Assembly (NCBI RefSeq): GCF_900105835.1
Contig: NZ_LT629783.1
Location: 2,046,001 to 2,110,000 of the forward strand
DNA from: Pseudomonas fragi
Lineage (GTDB): Bacteria; Pseudomonadota; Gammaproteobacteria; Pseudomonadales; Pseudomonadaceae
Direction of reading: 5' to 3'
Length of the DNA stretch: 64,000 nt
The first letter of the stretch is position 1; every line of letters starts with the position of its first letter. The notes under the pieces are model-generated. The model was not told where the DNA came from. It made no database searches and worked only from the letters and a program-made list of their open reading frames with translations. The position numbers were made by a program, and so were the translations under genes. Of this stretch, positions 37,980 through 46,243 are shown piece after piece.

Positions 37980-38662
37980 GTCAGGCTCCGGGTGATTGCG
38001 CTCAGCAGTTGCTCTTCATCCAGTAAACGCAGGCTGCGGGTTTTCCACTGCAGCACACCCCGGGTGTATTTGGCGCTGGCATGCTCGCCAGACAGCGACG
38101 CGGCATTGAGGTCGCCCTCGGCGATATTATGAATGCCATCCACTTCATCCACCGGCAGTACCACTGCCCCGCCGTGGGCCGCCACAATCAGCATGCGCGG
38201 CATCACCCGCAACGATGAGGCACCCGGCTCGGCAGGGTCGAGGCCCAGCAGTTCAACCAGCGACAGGCACGGCACCAAAGTGCCGCGCACATTGGCCACA
38301 CCGCGCAAGGCCCGGGAACGCTGGTGCGGCAGAGAATGAATGGTCTGTATCGGCGCCACTTCATCCAGGCAGCGGGTGGGCAGCCCCAGCCACTCTTCAC
38401 CCAGGCGGAAAACCACCAGTGAGCAGGTAGCCACCTTTTGTTCATGGGCCTGCGGGGCATACAGCTCCTGGCCCTGCTGCTCAAACGAATAACGGTCCAG
38501 CAAACGGGTCGCGGCGGCGGCGTAGGTGCCACAGTTGCGGCAATGGATATGCTGGGGCAGCAACGGGCAGCTTTTGTCACCGTAAATGCCGATACGGTTC
38601 CAGCAGTCATCAATGGCCTGCGCTTCGGAGTGAATCAAGCTCTGTGCTGCTAAAGCGCTCAT
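37976..38662 (-). CDS. wspD: CheW-like coupling protein of the Wsp system
   Basis: The 228-residue protein has a CheW domain in its second half (VFRLGEEWLGLPTRCLDEVA, LRGVANVRGTLVPCLSLVEL). The N-terminal extension is cysteine- and histidine-containing (SCPLLPQHIHCRNCGTY) and might bind metal. It joins the WspA receptor to WspE. Two CheW-like proteins, WspB and WspD, are normal for this system. Overlaps of four bases with wspE and wspC indicate tight coupling. Confidence 0.95.
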   Translation of the reverse strand: MSALAAQSLIHSEAQAIDDCWNRIGIYGDKSCPLLPQHIHCRNCGTYAAAATRLLDRYSFEQQGQELYAPQAHEQKVATCSLVVFRLGEEWLGLPTRCLDEVAPIQTIHSLPHQRSRALRGVANVRGTLVPCLSLVELLGLDPAEPGASSLRVMPRMLIVAAHGGAVVLPVDEVDGIHNIAEGDLNAASLSGEHASAKYTRGVLQWKTRSLRLLDEEQLLSAITRSLT

Positions 38663-39936
38663 TGTTTACGCTCACTTTGGGTGGAACGCCCGTTCCGGGC
38701 TGCGCGCTCGTGCAGGCGCCGTGCGCCTGCTTCATCGCCTTGTGAAGCCAGCAGCGCCGCCAGATGGGCCAGTGCTTCTGAATGCTGGGGTTGCAGGTAC
38801 AACGCCTTGCGATAGAAACCCTGGGCCTGCGCGGTCTGACCCTGCACATCACTGAGCAGGCCCAGCCAGTAGAAGACCTCGGCCTGCGGGTCGTGCCGCT
38901 GCAGGAACTGCTCGCACGCTGCCTGCGCCTCGCGGCTTTTGCCCTCATTGGCCAAGGTGGCAATCTGCTCAAGCAGCATGCCCGGCGCGTCGGCTGACGA
39001 TGCGGTTGTTGCCGCCGGGGCGTGTGAACGCGGGGCAAAAGGCCGGCTGGCCAGTGGCGCTACAGGCATGGGCGCTGGCGCTTTGGGCCGGGCCAGTGGC
39101 TTGGGTTCGGCAGGCGCCTGGCGCGCCGCAGGCACTGGCTCATGACTGTGGCAAAAAGCGAATGACTGCGGGGCACCGATCGAGCGCATGCCCAGTCGGC
39201 TGAGCAAGCTGCCTTCGGCCGGGCCGATAAATAAAACCCCGTCATCACGGGTCAGGCGCTTGAGCACATCCAGCGCCTGCTGCTGGGTTTTAAGATCAAA
39301 GTAAATCAACAGGTTGCGGCAAAACACAAAGTCATACGGTTCGTGGCTGGCGAGCAGGATCGGGTCCAACAGGTTGCCGACGGTGAAGCTGACCTGCCCG
39401 CAGACGCGCTCCGACAATTGATAACCGTCGTTGTCGATACTGAAGTAGCGCTCACGAAAATCCGTGGGCTGGCCACGAAAAGAGTTTTTGCCATACAACG
39501 CGTTTTGCGCGCGTTGCACCGACAGCGGGCTGACATCCAGGGCCTCGACCTTGAATTGATGCGCAGCAAAACCGGCATCAAAAAGCGCCATCGCAATCGA
39601 ATACGGCTCTTCACCGGTCGAGCACGGCAGGCTGAGGATGCGCAATGTGCGACGGCTGCCGATTTCTGCCAGGCGCTGCCTGGCCAGGCGGCCCAGCGTG
39701 GCAAAGGATTCGGGGTAACGGAAAAACCAGGTCTCGGGCACGATCACCGATTCGATCAGCGCTTGCTGTTCGTCCTGGGAGCTGAGCAAACGCTGCCAGT
39801 AGCGATCGTTGTCGGGCATGTCCAATGCCATGCAGCGCTGGCGAACGGCACGCTCGATAATCGCCGGGCCGACTGAAGCCACATCCAGGCCGATGCGTTG
39901 CTTCAAATAATCGAAAAACCGTTGGTCAAGGCTCAT
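38659..39936 (-). CDS. wspC: CheR-like methyltransferase with TPR tail
   Basis: The 425-residue protein has an N-terminal CheR domain (IVPETWFFRYPESFATLGRL, LSLPCSTGEEPYSIAMALFD) that methylates WspA glutamates, a proline/alanine-rich linker at about residues 265-315, and a C-terminal tetratricopeptide region (EVFYWLGLLSDVQGQTAQAQ). Unlike chemotaxis CheR, WspC is TPR-tethered. Start ATG 39936 overlaps the wspB stop by four bases. Confidence 0.96.
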   Translation of the reverse strand: MSLDQRFFDYLKQRIGLDVASVGPAIIERAVRQRCMALDMPDNDRYWQRLLSSQDEQQALIESVIVPETWFFRYPESFATLGRLARQRLAEIGSRRTLRILSLPCSTGEEPYSIAMALFDAGFAAHQFKVEALDVSPLSVQRAQNALYGKNSFRGQPTDFRERYFSIDNDGYQLSERVCGQVSFTVGNLLDPILLASHEPYDFVFCRNLLIYFDLKTQQQALDVLKRLTRDDGVLFIGPAEGSLLSRLGMRSIGAPQSFAFCHSHEPVPAARQAPAEPKPLARPKAPAPMPVAPLASRPFAPRSHAPAATTASSADAPGMLLEQIATLANEGKSREAQAACEQFLQRHDPQAEVFYWLGLLSDVQGQTAQAQGFYRKALYLQPQHSEALAHLAALLASQGDEAGARRLHERAARNGRSTQSERKQ

Positions 39937-40448
39937 GGCGCCACCTGGGCACAGGTGTCTTCTTCACCCTCGGCAAACAACAGTGCAGACACTGCCGGGC
40001 TGAGCAGGTCATCGACACTCAACCATTGCAACAGCCCGGCCTCGTCCTTGCGCACCGGCCCCAGATACGGCGCATCACGGTTATCAACGCCATAGGGTTG
40101 AAAGTCCGCCGGATCACAGCGCAACGTGTCACTGGCCTGCTCAAGCAGCAGGCCGAGCAATCTTGCGCGGTAGTTGACCAGCACCAGCCGGGTGCTGGTG
40201 CGGGCCACGGCGGGGCTGCCAAAGGTCATGGCGCTGATATCGATCACCGGCACCATGTGCTCGCGATGGGCAAACACCCCCGCGACCCACGCCGGAGCAT
40301 GGGCGATCGGTTTGAGCGGCAAGCGCGGCAACACCTCGACCACATCCGTGGCGGCCAGGGCATAGCGCTCATTGTCGATAAAAAACACCAGGAACAGGCG
40401 CCTTGACGACACCTTTGCGCCCGCCTGTTTGGTTGCAAGCTCGTTCAT
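39933..40448 (-). CDS. wspB: CheW-like coupling protein of the Wsp system
   Basis: A 171-residue single CheW domain (LFLVFFIDNERYALAATDVV, AGVFAHREHMVPVIDISAM). It links WspA to WspE. Its ATG overlaps the wspA stop by one base (TGATG). Confidence 0.95.
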   Translation of the reverse strand: MNELATKQAGAKVSSRRLFLVFFIDNERYALAATDVVEVLPRLPLKPIAHAPAWVAGVFAHREHMVPVIDISAMTFGSPAVARTSTRLVLVNYRARLLGLLLEQASDTLRCDPADFQPYGVDNRDAPYLGPVRKDEAGLLQWLSVDDLLSPAVSALLFAEGEEDTCAQVAP

Positions 40449-42070
40449 CAGACTTTGAAACGCGAAACGCCGCTGCGCAGCCCAACGGCAACCTGACTCA
40501 ATTCGTCGATCGCGAAGCTGGCCTGACGCAGGGACTCGACGGTCTGGCTGCTGGCATCGCCCAGCTGCACCAGCGCAAGGTTGATCTGCTCGGCACCCGT
40601 GGCCTGAGCCTGCATGCCCTCATTGACCATCAGCACACGCGGCGCCAGGGCCTGGACCTGATGGATGATCTGCGACAGTTGCTCGCCCACTTGCTGCACC
40701 TCGGACATGCCGCGGCGCACCTCTTCGGAGAACTTGTCCATGCCCATCACGCCCGCGGAAACCGCCGACTGAATCTCGCGCACCATCTGCTCGATATCGT
40801 AGGTGGCCACGGCAGTCTGGTCGGCCAAACGGCGTACTTCAGTGGCCACCACGGCAAAACCGCGACCGTATTCACCGGCTTTTTCAGCTTCGATAGCAGC
40901 GTTAAGCGACAGCAAATTGGTCTGATCGGCCACTTTGACGATGGTCACCACCACCTGATTGATGTTGCCGGCTTTCTCATTGAGGATCGCCAGCTTGGCG
41001 TTGACCAGATCGGCCGCGCCCATCACCGAATGCATGGTTTCTTCCATGCGCGCCAGGCCTTGCTGCCCGGAACCGGCCAGGATCGAAGCCTGATCGGCAG
41101 CCGAGGTCACTTCGGTCATGGTGCGCACCAGATCACGGGACGTGGCGGCGATTTCCCGGGACGTAGCGCCGATTTCTGTGGTGGTGGCTGCGGTTTCAGT
41201 GGCGGTAGCCTGTTGTTGCTTGGAGGTGGCGGCAATTTCTGTAACCGAGGTGGTGACCTGCACCGAAGAGCGCTGAGCCTGGGAAACCAGCGTCGTCAGC
41301 TCGGCCATCATGTCGTTGAAGCCGGTTTCCACGGCGCCAAACTCGTCCTTGCGTTCCAGGTTCAAGCGCGAGCTCAGGTCACCGGAACGCATCACTTCCA
41401 GAATCGATACGATGCGCTGCATCGGCGACATGATTGCCCGCAGCAGCAGGAAGCCGCAAAGCGCGGCGGCAAGTACGGCAATCACCAGCGAAATGATCAT
41501 GCTGACCTTCGCGGTAACGACGGCCTGGGCAATCGTGTCACTTGCCTGGGCTGCAGACTGACGGTTGGTATCGATCAGGAAGTTGAGTTGTTTACGCCCG
41601 GCCATCCAGGCCGGGGCCAACTCCTCGCTGACCAGACGCTGGGCCTGGTCGAACTGCTTGCTTTCGTACAGCGCAATCACCTTGGCCAAGTCTTCGGAAT
41701 ACTGCTTGTGCAGCACCTCGAATTCATCGAAATTGGCGCGGTCATCACCGTCGAAAATAGTCCCGCGGTAGTGCTCCAGCTCTTGATTGAGACGGTCCTC
41801 ATAGCTGGCGTAAAGTTTGCGGTCTTCGTTGGTCAGGTCACGGCGGTTGTCTGCGCCGATCAATTGCAGGGTCAGGACATAACTGTCCACCCAGGCACTG
41901 CGGATCATCGAACTGTAATAGACCCCGGGAATCGCATCGGTGCGCACTGTTTCTTCGCTGCTTTCAATCGACAGCAGGCGCGAGTAAGACGCAACAACCA
42001 TCAGCAGCATAATGGCGATGATTACAGCAAAGCTCGCCAAGATGCGTTGGCGTAACGTCCAGTTCTTCAC
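40448..42070 (-). CDS. wspA: Methyl-accepting surface-sensing receptor of the Wsp system
   Basis: The 540-residue receptor has a first transmembrane helix (ILASFAVIIAIMLLMVVASY), a roughly 155-residue periplasmic four-helix region, a second helix (IISLVIAVLAAALCGFLLLR), a HAMP domain, and a long cytoplasmic coiled coil. The hairpin tip includes ATEVRRLADQTAVATYDIEQ and a nearby segment NLLSLNAAIEAEKAGEYGRG. No C-terminal CheR/CheB-tethering pentapeptide is seen. It senses surface contact or envelope stress and starts the wsp operon. Its promoter should lie in 42071-42196. Confidence 0.97.
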   Translation of the reverse strand: MKNWTLRQRILASFAVIIAIMLLMVVASYSRLLSIESSEETVRTDAIPGVYYSSMIRSAWVDSYVLTLQLIGADNRRDLTNEDRKLYASYEDRLNQELEHYRGTIFDGDDRANFDEFEVLHKQYSEDLAKVIALYESKQFDQAQRLVSEELAPAWMAGRKQLNFLIDTNRQSAAQASDTIAQAVVTAKVSMIISLVIAVLAAALCGFLLLRAIMSPMQRIVSILEVMRSGDLSSRLNLERKDEFGAVETGFNDMMAELTTLVSQAQRSSVQVTTSVTEIAATSKQQQATATETAATTTEIGATSREIAATSRDLVRTMTEVTSAADQASILAGSGQQGLARMEETMHSVMGAADLVNAKLAILNEKAGNINQVVVTIVKVADQTNLLSLNAAIEAEKAGEYGRGFAVVATEVRRLADQTAVATYDIEQMVREIQSAVSAGVMGMDKFSEEVRRGMSEVQQVGEQLSQIIHQVQALAPRVLMVNEGMQAQATGAEQINLALVQLGDASSQTVESLRQASFAIDELSQVAVGLRSGVSRFKV

Positions 42071-42196
42071 AGTCGATCCTCGGGGGTGCCATTAAAATGA
42101 TGGTGAGTATAGCCGAGGGCGCGCAATGATTCGTACAGGCGTTGAGACAGATCTCACAGCAATAGACAAATATTCCTACATATAAAACTTCAATCC

Positions 42197-42283
42197 TGTG
42201 GGAGCGGGCTTGCTCGCGATGCAGGCGCCGCGGTCTGCCGGGCTGACCGTGTCGAAGCCATCGCGAGCAAGCCCGCTTCCACA
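42197..42283. repeat. REP inverted pair (87 bp), copy 5
   Basis: TGTGGGAGCGGGCTTGCTCG and an inverse arm carrying one change (GCTTCCACA for GCTCCCACA), between wspA and the phosphoesterase gene stop. Confidence 0.93.
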
Positions 42284-42298
42284 AAAGGTGGCCGGTTA

Positions 42299-43975
42299 TC
42301 AGAACATCAGTGCATTGCTCAGGTCGCCCATCGGCACCTGCCCGCGCGCCTTCATGGCGTCGTCGCGCTGCTTGAGGCCATCCAGCACTTCCAACTGATG
42401 CACCCGGGTAATCAGGCGCAGGATCGAGGCAGTGTCATACACCGTGTGATCCACCGTGCCCTTGCGGGCGAAAGGTGACACCACCAGTGCCGGAATCCGT
42501 GTACCGGGCCCCCAGCGATCGCCCTTGGGCGGTGCAACGTGGTCCCACCAACCGCCGTTTTCATCGACAGTGAGCACGATCACCATGTTCTGCCACTGCG
42601 GGCTGTTGCGCAGCACCTTGAGCACGCGATCAAGGTGACGGTCACCGGCAGCCACATCGGCATACCCGGCGTGCAGGTTGAGGTTGCCCTGGGGCTTGTA
42701 GAAGCTCACGGCCGGCAACTTGCCAGCCTCGGCGTCAGCCAGGAAACGGTTGGTAGCGGCTTCGTCGCCCAGCCCACCATCACGCAGGCGCTTGCTGCGC
42801 TCCTGCGGGTTCTCTGGGCCTTGTCGCACAAAGTAATTGAACGGCTGGTGGTGGTACTGGAAGTTGGGGATCTTGGGGATGCCGTCCGAGCCCTTGTACT
42901 GCTCCAGCGTGGCCTGCCAGGCGCCCGCGTACCAGGCCCAGTCGATGTTCTTTTTGCTCAGTTTGTCGCCAATATGCTCATGGCTTTGTGGCACCAGTAC
43001 GCTCGGCAGGTCGGGTTTGGCGTAGTCCGGGCGCTCGGGGTCGCGGATCCAGGTCGGCCAGTACGGTGGGGCCATTGTGTTAACGGCAAAACCGTCGGGT
43101 GTGAGCGCGCTGGGGCCGAACTGCGGGGCGCCGGTCATGGCGCTGGCCGGGGACTTGGCCAGGGGCTTGAGGCGCGTACCGGTGGGGTCGTCCCCTTGCA
43201 GCACGGCAATCTGCCCCTCCGCCACGGAGGTGCCCGCATTCGGATAAAACGGCACCGTCGCGCTGACCAGGTACTGGTGGTTAAGGAACGAACCGCCGAA
43301 AGCGCCCTGGAAGAAGTTGTCACACAACACGAATTCCCGGGCCACGTCCCACAGGCGCAGCGAGTACTGCGACTGGCCGTAGTAACCCATCGGCAGGCCA
43401 CCCGAGTCACCCCAGGCGACGAACTGGTCATTTTTGCCATCGTTGATCTGCATCTGGTTCTGATAGAACACATGCCACAGGTCGCGGGTTACCAGGTTCA
43501 GCGGCAAGTCTTCCTGATTGGGCCCTTTGAGGGCAAAGGGGGCGTTGGGCAGGTTCTGCTGGTACTGCTCGCCCGGGGCATAGGTCACCCCATCGACTGT
43601 CTGAGGCCCGACTTGCACGACCCCGCCCCAGGCGGGTGGCAAGGTTTGTAACAAGCTGCCATCACGGTCGCGCTGCTGATAATCGGCAGGTTTGAGGGCT
43701 GACAAGGGTTTTTCGACGCCGGGAAAGTTGGCAAACAGATTATTGAAGCTGCGGTTCTCGGCATAGATCACCACGATGGTCTTGACCTGCTCGTGGAGTT
43801 TTTTGTCCAGATCAGCAGGTGTCAACGGCTGCGACTGGACAGGCCGGCCCTGCTCGCTGGCACCGCAAGCACTCAGGGTAGCGGCCCCGACGCCCAGTGC
43901 GGCAGCACCGGCGAGGAAGCGACGGCGGCTGCTGTCAGCCGGGAGTTGGGTGTCCGGGTCTTTCTTGTCGCTCAT
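42299..43975 (-). CDS. Tat-exported phosphoesterase (acid phosphatase AcpA/phospholipase C family)
   Basis: The 558-residue protein has a twin-arginine signal (SSRRRFLAGAAALGVGAATL, then SAC). The catalytic domain of the phosphoesterase superfamily shows IVVIYAENRSFNNLFANFPG at the start and VIVLTVDENGGWWDHVAPPK, then GTRIPALVVSPFARKG and VDHTVYDTASILRLI. These are typical of AcpA-like acid phosphatases and of bacterial phospholipases C. The substrate cannot be told from the sequence. The gene appears monocistronic, preceded by a DUF533 gene with its own terminator. Confidence 0.88.
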   Translation of the reverse strand: MSDKKDPDTQLPADSSRRRFLAGAAALGVGAATLSACGASEQGRPVQSQPLTPADLDKKLHEQVKTIVVIYAENRSFNNLFANFPGVEKPLSALKPADYQQRDRDGSLLQTLPPAWGGVVQVGPQTVDGVTYAPGEQYQQNLPNAPFALKGPNQEDLPLNLVTRDLWHVFYQNQMQINDGKNDQFVAWGDSGGLPMGYYGQSQYSLRLWDVAREFVLCDNFFQGAFGGSFLNHQYLVSATVPFYPNAGTSVAEGQIAVLQGDDPTGTRLKPLAKSPASAMTGAPQFGPSALTPDGFAVNTMAPPYWPTWIRDPERPDYAKPDLPSVLVPQSHEHIGDKLSKKNIDWAWYAGAWQATLEQYKGSDGIPKIPNFQYHHQPFNYFVRQGPENPQERSKRLRDGGLGDEAATNRFLADAEAGKLPAVSFYKPQGNLNLHAGYADVAAGDRHLDRVLKVLRNSPQWQNMVIVLTVDENGGWWDHVAPPKGDRWGPGTRIPALVVSPFARKGTVDHTVYDTASILRLITRVHQLEVLDGLKQRDDAMKARGQVPMGDLSNALMF

Positions 43976-44072
43976 TGCAAATCCCTGTTGAGGCGTAACA
44001 AATTATTTCTGGCGGGCAGACTAGCAGGGGATTATGACGGGGAAGTTGCAGTAGATCGAAGCCGGGGAGCAT

Positions 44073-44108
44073 AAAAAACGCCCCGGACCGTAGCGGTTCG
44101 GGGCGTCT
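44073..44108 (-). terminator. Rho-independent terminator of the DUF533 gene
   Basis: On the minus strand GACGCCCCGAACCG-CTA-CGGTCCGGGGCGT is followed by a run of T, 39 bases after the gene's stop. Confidence 0.93.
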
Positions 44109-44146
44109 AAAACAGCTATATCGCGGAACATCGCCCGCAGAGTGGG

Positions 44147-44854
44147 TTAGCCGTGTGCCTGTTTTACCTGCGCCTCCAGCTCGGTCTTCAGGCCCGGGTC
44201 GAGCTTGAGCTGTTTGGCCAGCTCTTCCAGATAGGCGCGCTCCATAAAATGCTCTTCGTCCACCAGAACAAGGCTGGCGATATACATTTCGGCCGCGATT
44301 TCCGGGGTAGTGGCAGCACGGGCGACTTCGGCGGGGTCCAGCGGTTTGTTCAGCTCCGCTTGCAGCCATTGGCGCAGCGCAGGGTCACCATTGAGCTTGT
44401 TCAGTTCGCCATCGATCAATTGGCGCTCGCGCTCATCCACATGGCCATCAGCCTTGGCGGCAGCCACCAGCGCCTTGAGGATTGCCTGGCTGTGTTGCTC
44501 CACTTGCGGTGCCGGGACGCGGTCAATGGTCTGCGGTTCGGTCTGCGGTGCCGTGCCCTGATTGGCCTGCCAGTTGCCGTAGGCTTTATAGGCCAGCACG
44601 CCCAAGGCCGCCAGGCCACCATAGGTCAGCGCCTGGCCACCATATTTTCGCGCACTCTTGTTGCCCAGCAGCAGGCCCAGGGCACTGGCTGCCAGGGCAC
44701 CGCCGCCCGCACCGGAAAGCATGCCGCCCAGCCCCCCGGAGCCAAGCAGGTCTCCCAGGCCACCTTTGCCACCAGTGGAGGCGCCGCCTTGGGTACCGGT
44801 TTTTTTCTCCAGCATCTGTTGGCCGGATTTAAGCAGTTGGTCGAGCAAACTCAT
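44147..44854 (-). CDS. DUF533 (YebE/TerB-like) protein
   Basis: The 235-residue protein starts at ATG 44854 (MSLLDQLLKSGQQMLEKKTG) because GAGAGG lies six bases upstream; an ATG two codons earlier overlaps that site. The first half is glycine-rich with a hydrophobic segment (GGGALAASALGLLLGNKSAR) and a second (YGGLAALGVLAYKAYGNW). The second half is a TerB-like helical domain (LKALVAAAKADGHVDERERQ, EMYIASLVLVDEEHFMERAY). Members are predicted inner-membrane proteins; function is unknown, although some are stress-linked. Confidence 0.88.
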   Translation of the reverse strand: MSLLDQLLKSGQQMLEKKTGTQGGASTGGKGGLGDLLGSGGLGGMLSGAGGGALAASALGLLLGNKSARKYGGQALTYGGLAALGVLAYKAYGNWQANQGTAPQTEPQTIDRVPAPQVEQHSQAILKALVAAAKADGHVDERERQLIDGELNKLNGDPALRQWLQAELNKPLDPAEVARAATTPEIAAEMYIASLVLVDEEHFMERAYLEELAKQLKLDPGLKTELEAQVKQAHG

Positions 44855-44889
44855 AAGCATCCTCTCGTAACAGGGTCAGGGGGAGCCAG

Positions 44890-44913
44890 AAAGCCCGCCA
44901 GCAGGCGGGCTTA
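44890..44913 (-). terminator. Rho-independent terminator of the Old Yellow Enzyme gene
   Basis: On the minus strand AAGCCCGCC-TGCT-GGCGGGCTTTCTGG forms a strong stem, starting 18 bases after the gene's stop. Confidence 0.88.
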
Positions 44914-44931
44914 TCGTAAAGAGCAAGGGGA

Positions 44932-46038
44932 TCAGTCGCGCAGGTCGGACTCATGAATCGGTTGGTCGCGATGGGTTGCACGCTGATACTGGGCTGGCCA
45001 GGTCGCCTTTTTGCCGCCCAGGTCATCGTCTGCGTGCAGCGGCCAATACGGGTCACGCAACAGCTCGCGGGCCAGCAGAATCAGGTTGGCCTGCCCGGTG
45101 CGCAGGATATGCTCGGCCTGTGCGGGTTCGGTGATCATGCCCACTGTACCGGTGGCGATGCAGGCCTCCTTGCGCACGCGCTCGGCAAAGCGGGTCTGGT
45201 AACCCGGCCCGACCGGGATCTCGGCATTGGCTGCAGTACCGCCCGAAGACACGTCGATCAAGTCCACCCCCAATGCCTTGAGACGGCGCGCCAGCTCGAC
45301 GGTTTCGTCAGGGTTCCAGCCGTCTTCCACCCAATCGGTGGCCGACACCCGCACAAACAGCGGCAGCTCCTGCGGCCATACCCCGCGCACGGCCTCGGTC
45401 ACCTCCAGGACCAGACGAATTCGATTCTCGAACGAACCACCGTATTGGTCACGTCGCTGGTTGCTCAACGGCGAAAGAAATTGATGCAGCAAGTAACCGT
45501 GAGCGGCGTGAACCTCGACCACCGAGAACCCGGCTTCCAGTGCCCGCCTGGCAGCCGCCACGAAAGCCTGGACAACGTCCTTGATCTGGCTTTCGTCCAG
45601 TTGCGCGGGCGGTGTGTGTTGCGGGTCGAAGGCTATCGGTGACGGCCCGACCGGCACCCAGCCGCCCTCCTCCACCTTGACGCTGCCATGCTTGCCCAGC
45701 CAGGGGCGGTGGGTGCTGGCCTTGCGCCCGGCATGGGCCAGCTGGATGCCGGCCACAGCGCCCTGGGCGCGGATAAAGCGGGTGATGCGTTGCAGGGGTT
45801 CAATCTGTTCGTCGTTCCACAGGCCCAGATCCTGGGCAGTAATCCGGCCTTCGGGGGTGACAGCAGTAGCTTCGGTAAAAATCAGCCCGGCACCGCCAAC
45901 GGCACGGCTGCCAAGGTGGACCAGGTGCCAGTCATTAGCCAGCCCGTCGACGCTGGAGTACTGGCACATTGGCGAGACCGCAATACGGTTAAGAAGGGTC
46001 AGTTGGCGCAGGGTATAGGGTTCGAGCAGCAGACTCAT
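44932..46038 (-). CDS. Old Yellow Enzyme, NADPH-dependent (YqjM/XenA-like)
   Basis: The 368-residue flavoenzyme reduces activated alkenes and nitro compounds using FMN. The opening LTLLNRIAVSPMCQYSSVDG has the Cys characteristic of the class III (YqjM/XenA) group. Other features are IQLAHAGRKAS, EVHAAHGYLLHQFLSPLSNQ with the His pair and the catalytic region, and YGGSFENRIR. Start ATG 46038 has GAGGTGA upstream. It is close to XenA of P. putida; the exact orthologue is not asserted. Confidence 0.93.
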   Translation of the reverse strand: MSLLLEPYTLRQLTLLNRIAVSPMCQYSSVDGLANDWHLVHLGSRAVGGAGLIFTEATAVTPEGRITAQDLGLWNDEQIEPLQRITRFIRAQGAVAGIQLAHAGRKASTHRPWLGKHGSVKVEEGGWVPVGPSPIAFDPQHTPPAQLDESQIKDVVQAFVAAARRALEAGFSVVEVHAAHGYLLHQFLSPLSNQRRDQYGGSFENRIRLVLEVTEAVRGVWPQELPLFVRVSATDWVEDGWNPDETVELARRLKALGVDLIDVSSGGTAANAEIPVGPGYQTRFAERVRKEACIATGTVGMITEPAQAEHILRTGQANLILLARELLRDPYWPLHADDDLGGKKATWPAQYQRATHRDQPIHESDLRD

Positions 46039-46143
46039 GGGTCACCTCTAATTCCAGTGGGCAGGCTCCAAGTACTTCTGAAGAGCCTAGTCGACAACAC
46101 TGGATGAGGGAGGGTTCAAATCGCACCGGGTCGTGGTGGTTTT

Positions 46144-46230
46144 GGTGGGAGCGGGCTTGCTCGCGATGGGGTCAGTGCGGTCTGTCAGGCCAACCGCGGT
46201 GATCCCGTCGCGGGCAAGCCCGCTCCCACA
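46144..46230. repeat. REP inverted pair (87 bp), copy 6
   Basis: GTGGGAGCGGGCTTGCTCGC and an inverse arm with one change (CGCGGGCAAGCCCGCTCCCA), between the Old Yellow Enzyme gene and the recJ stop. Confidence 0.93.
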
Positions 46231-46243
46231 GTGGCTTGGCGGA

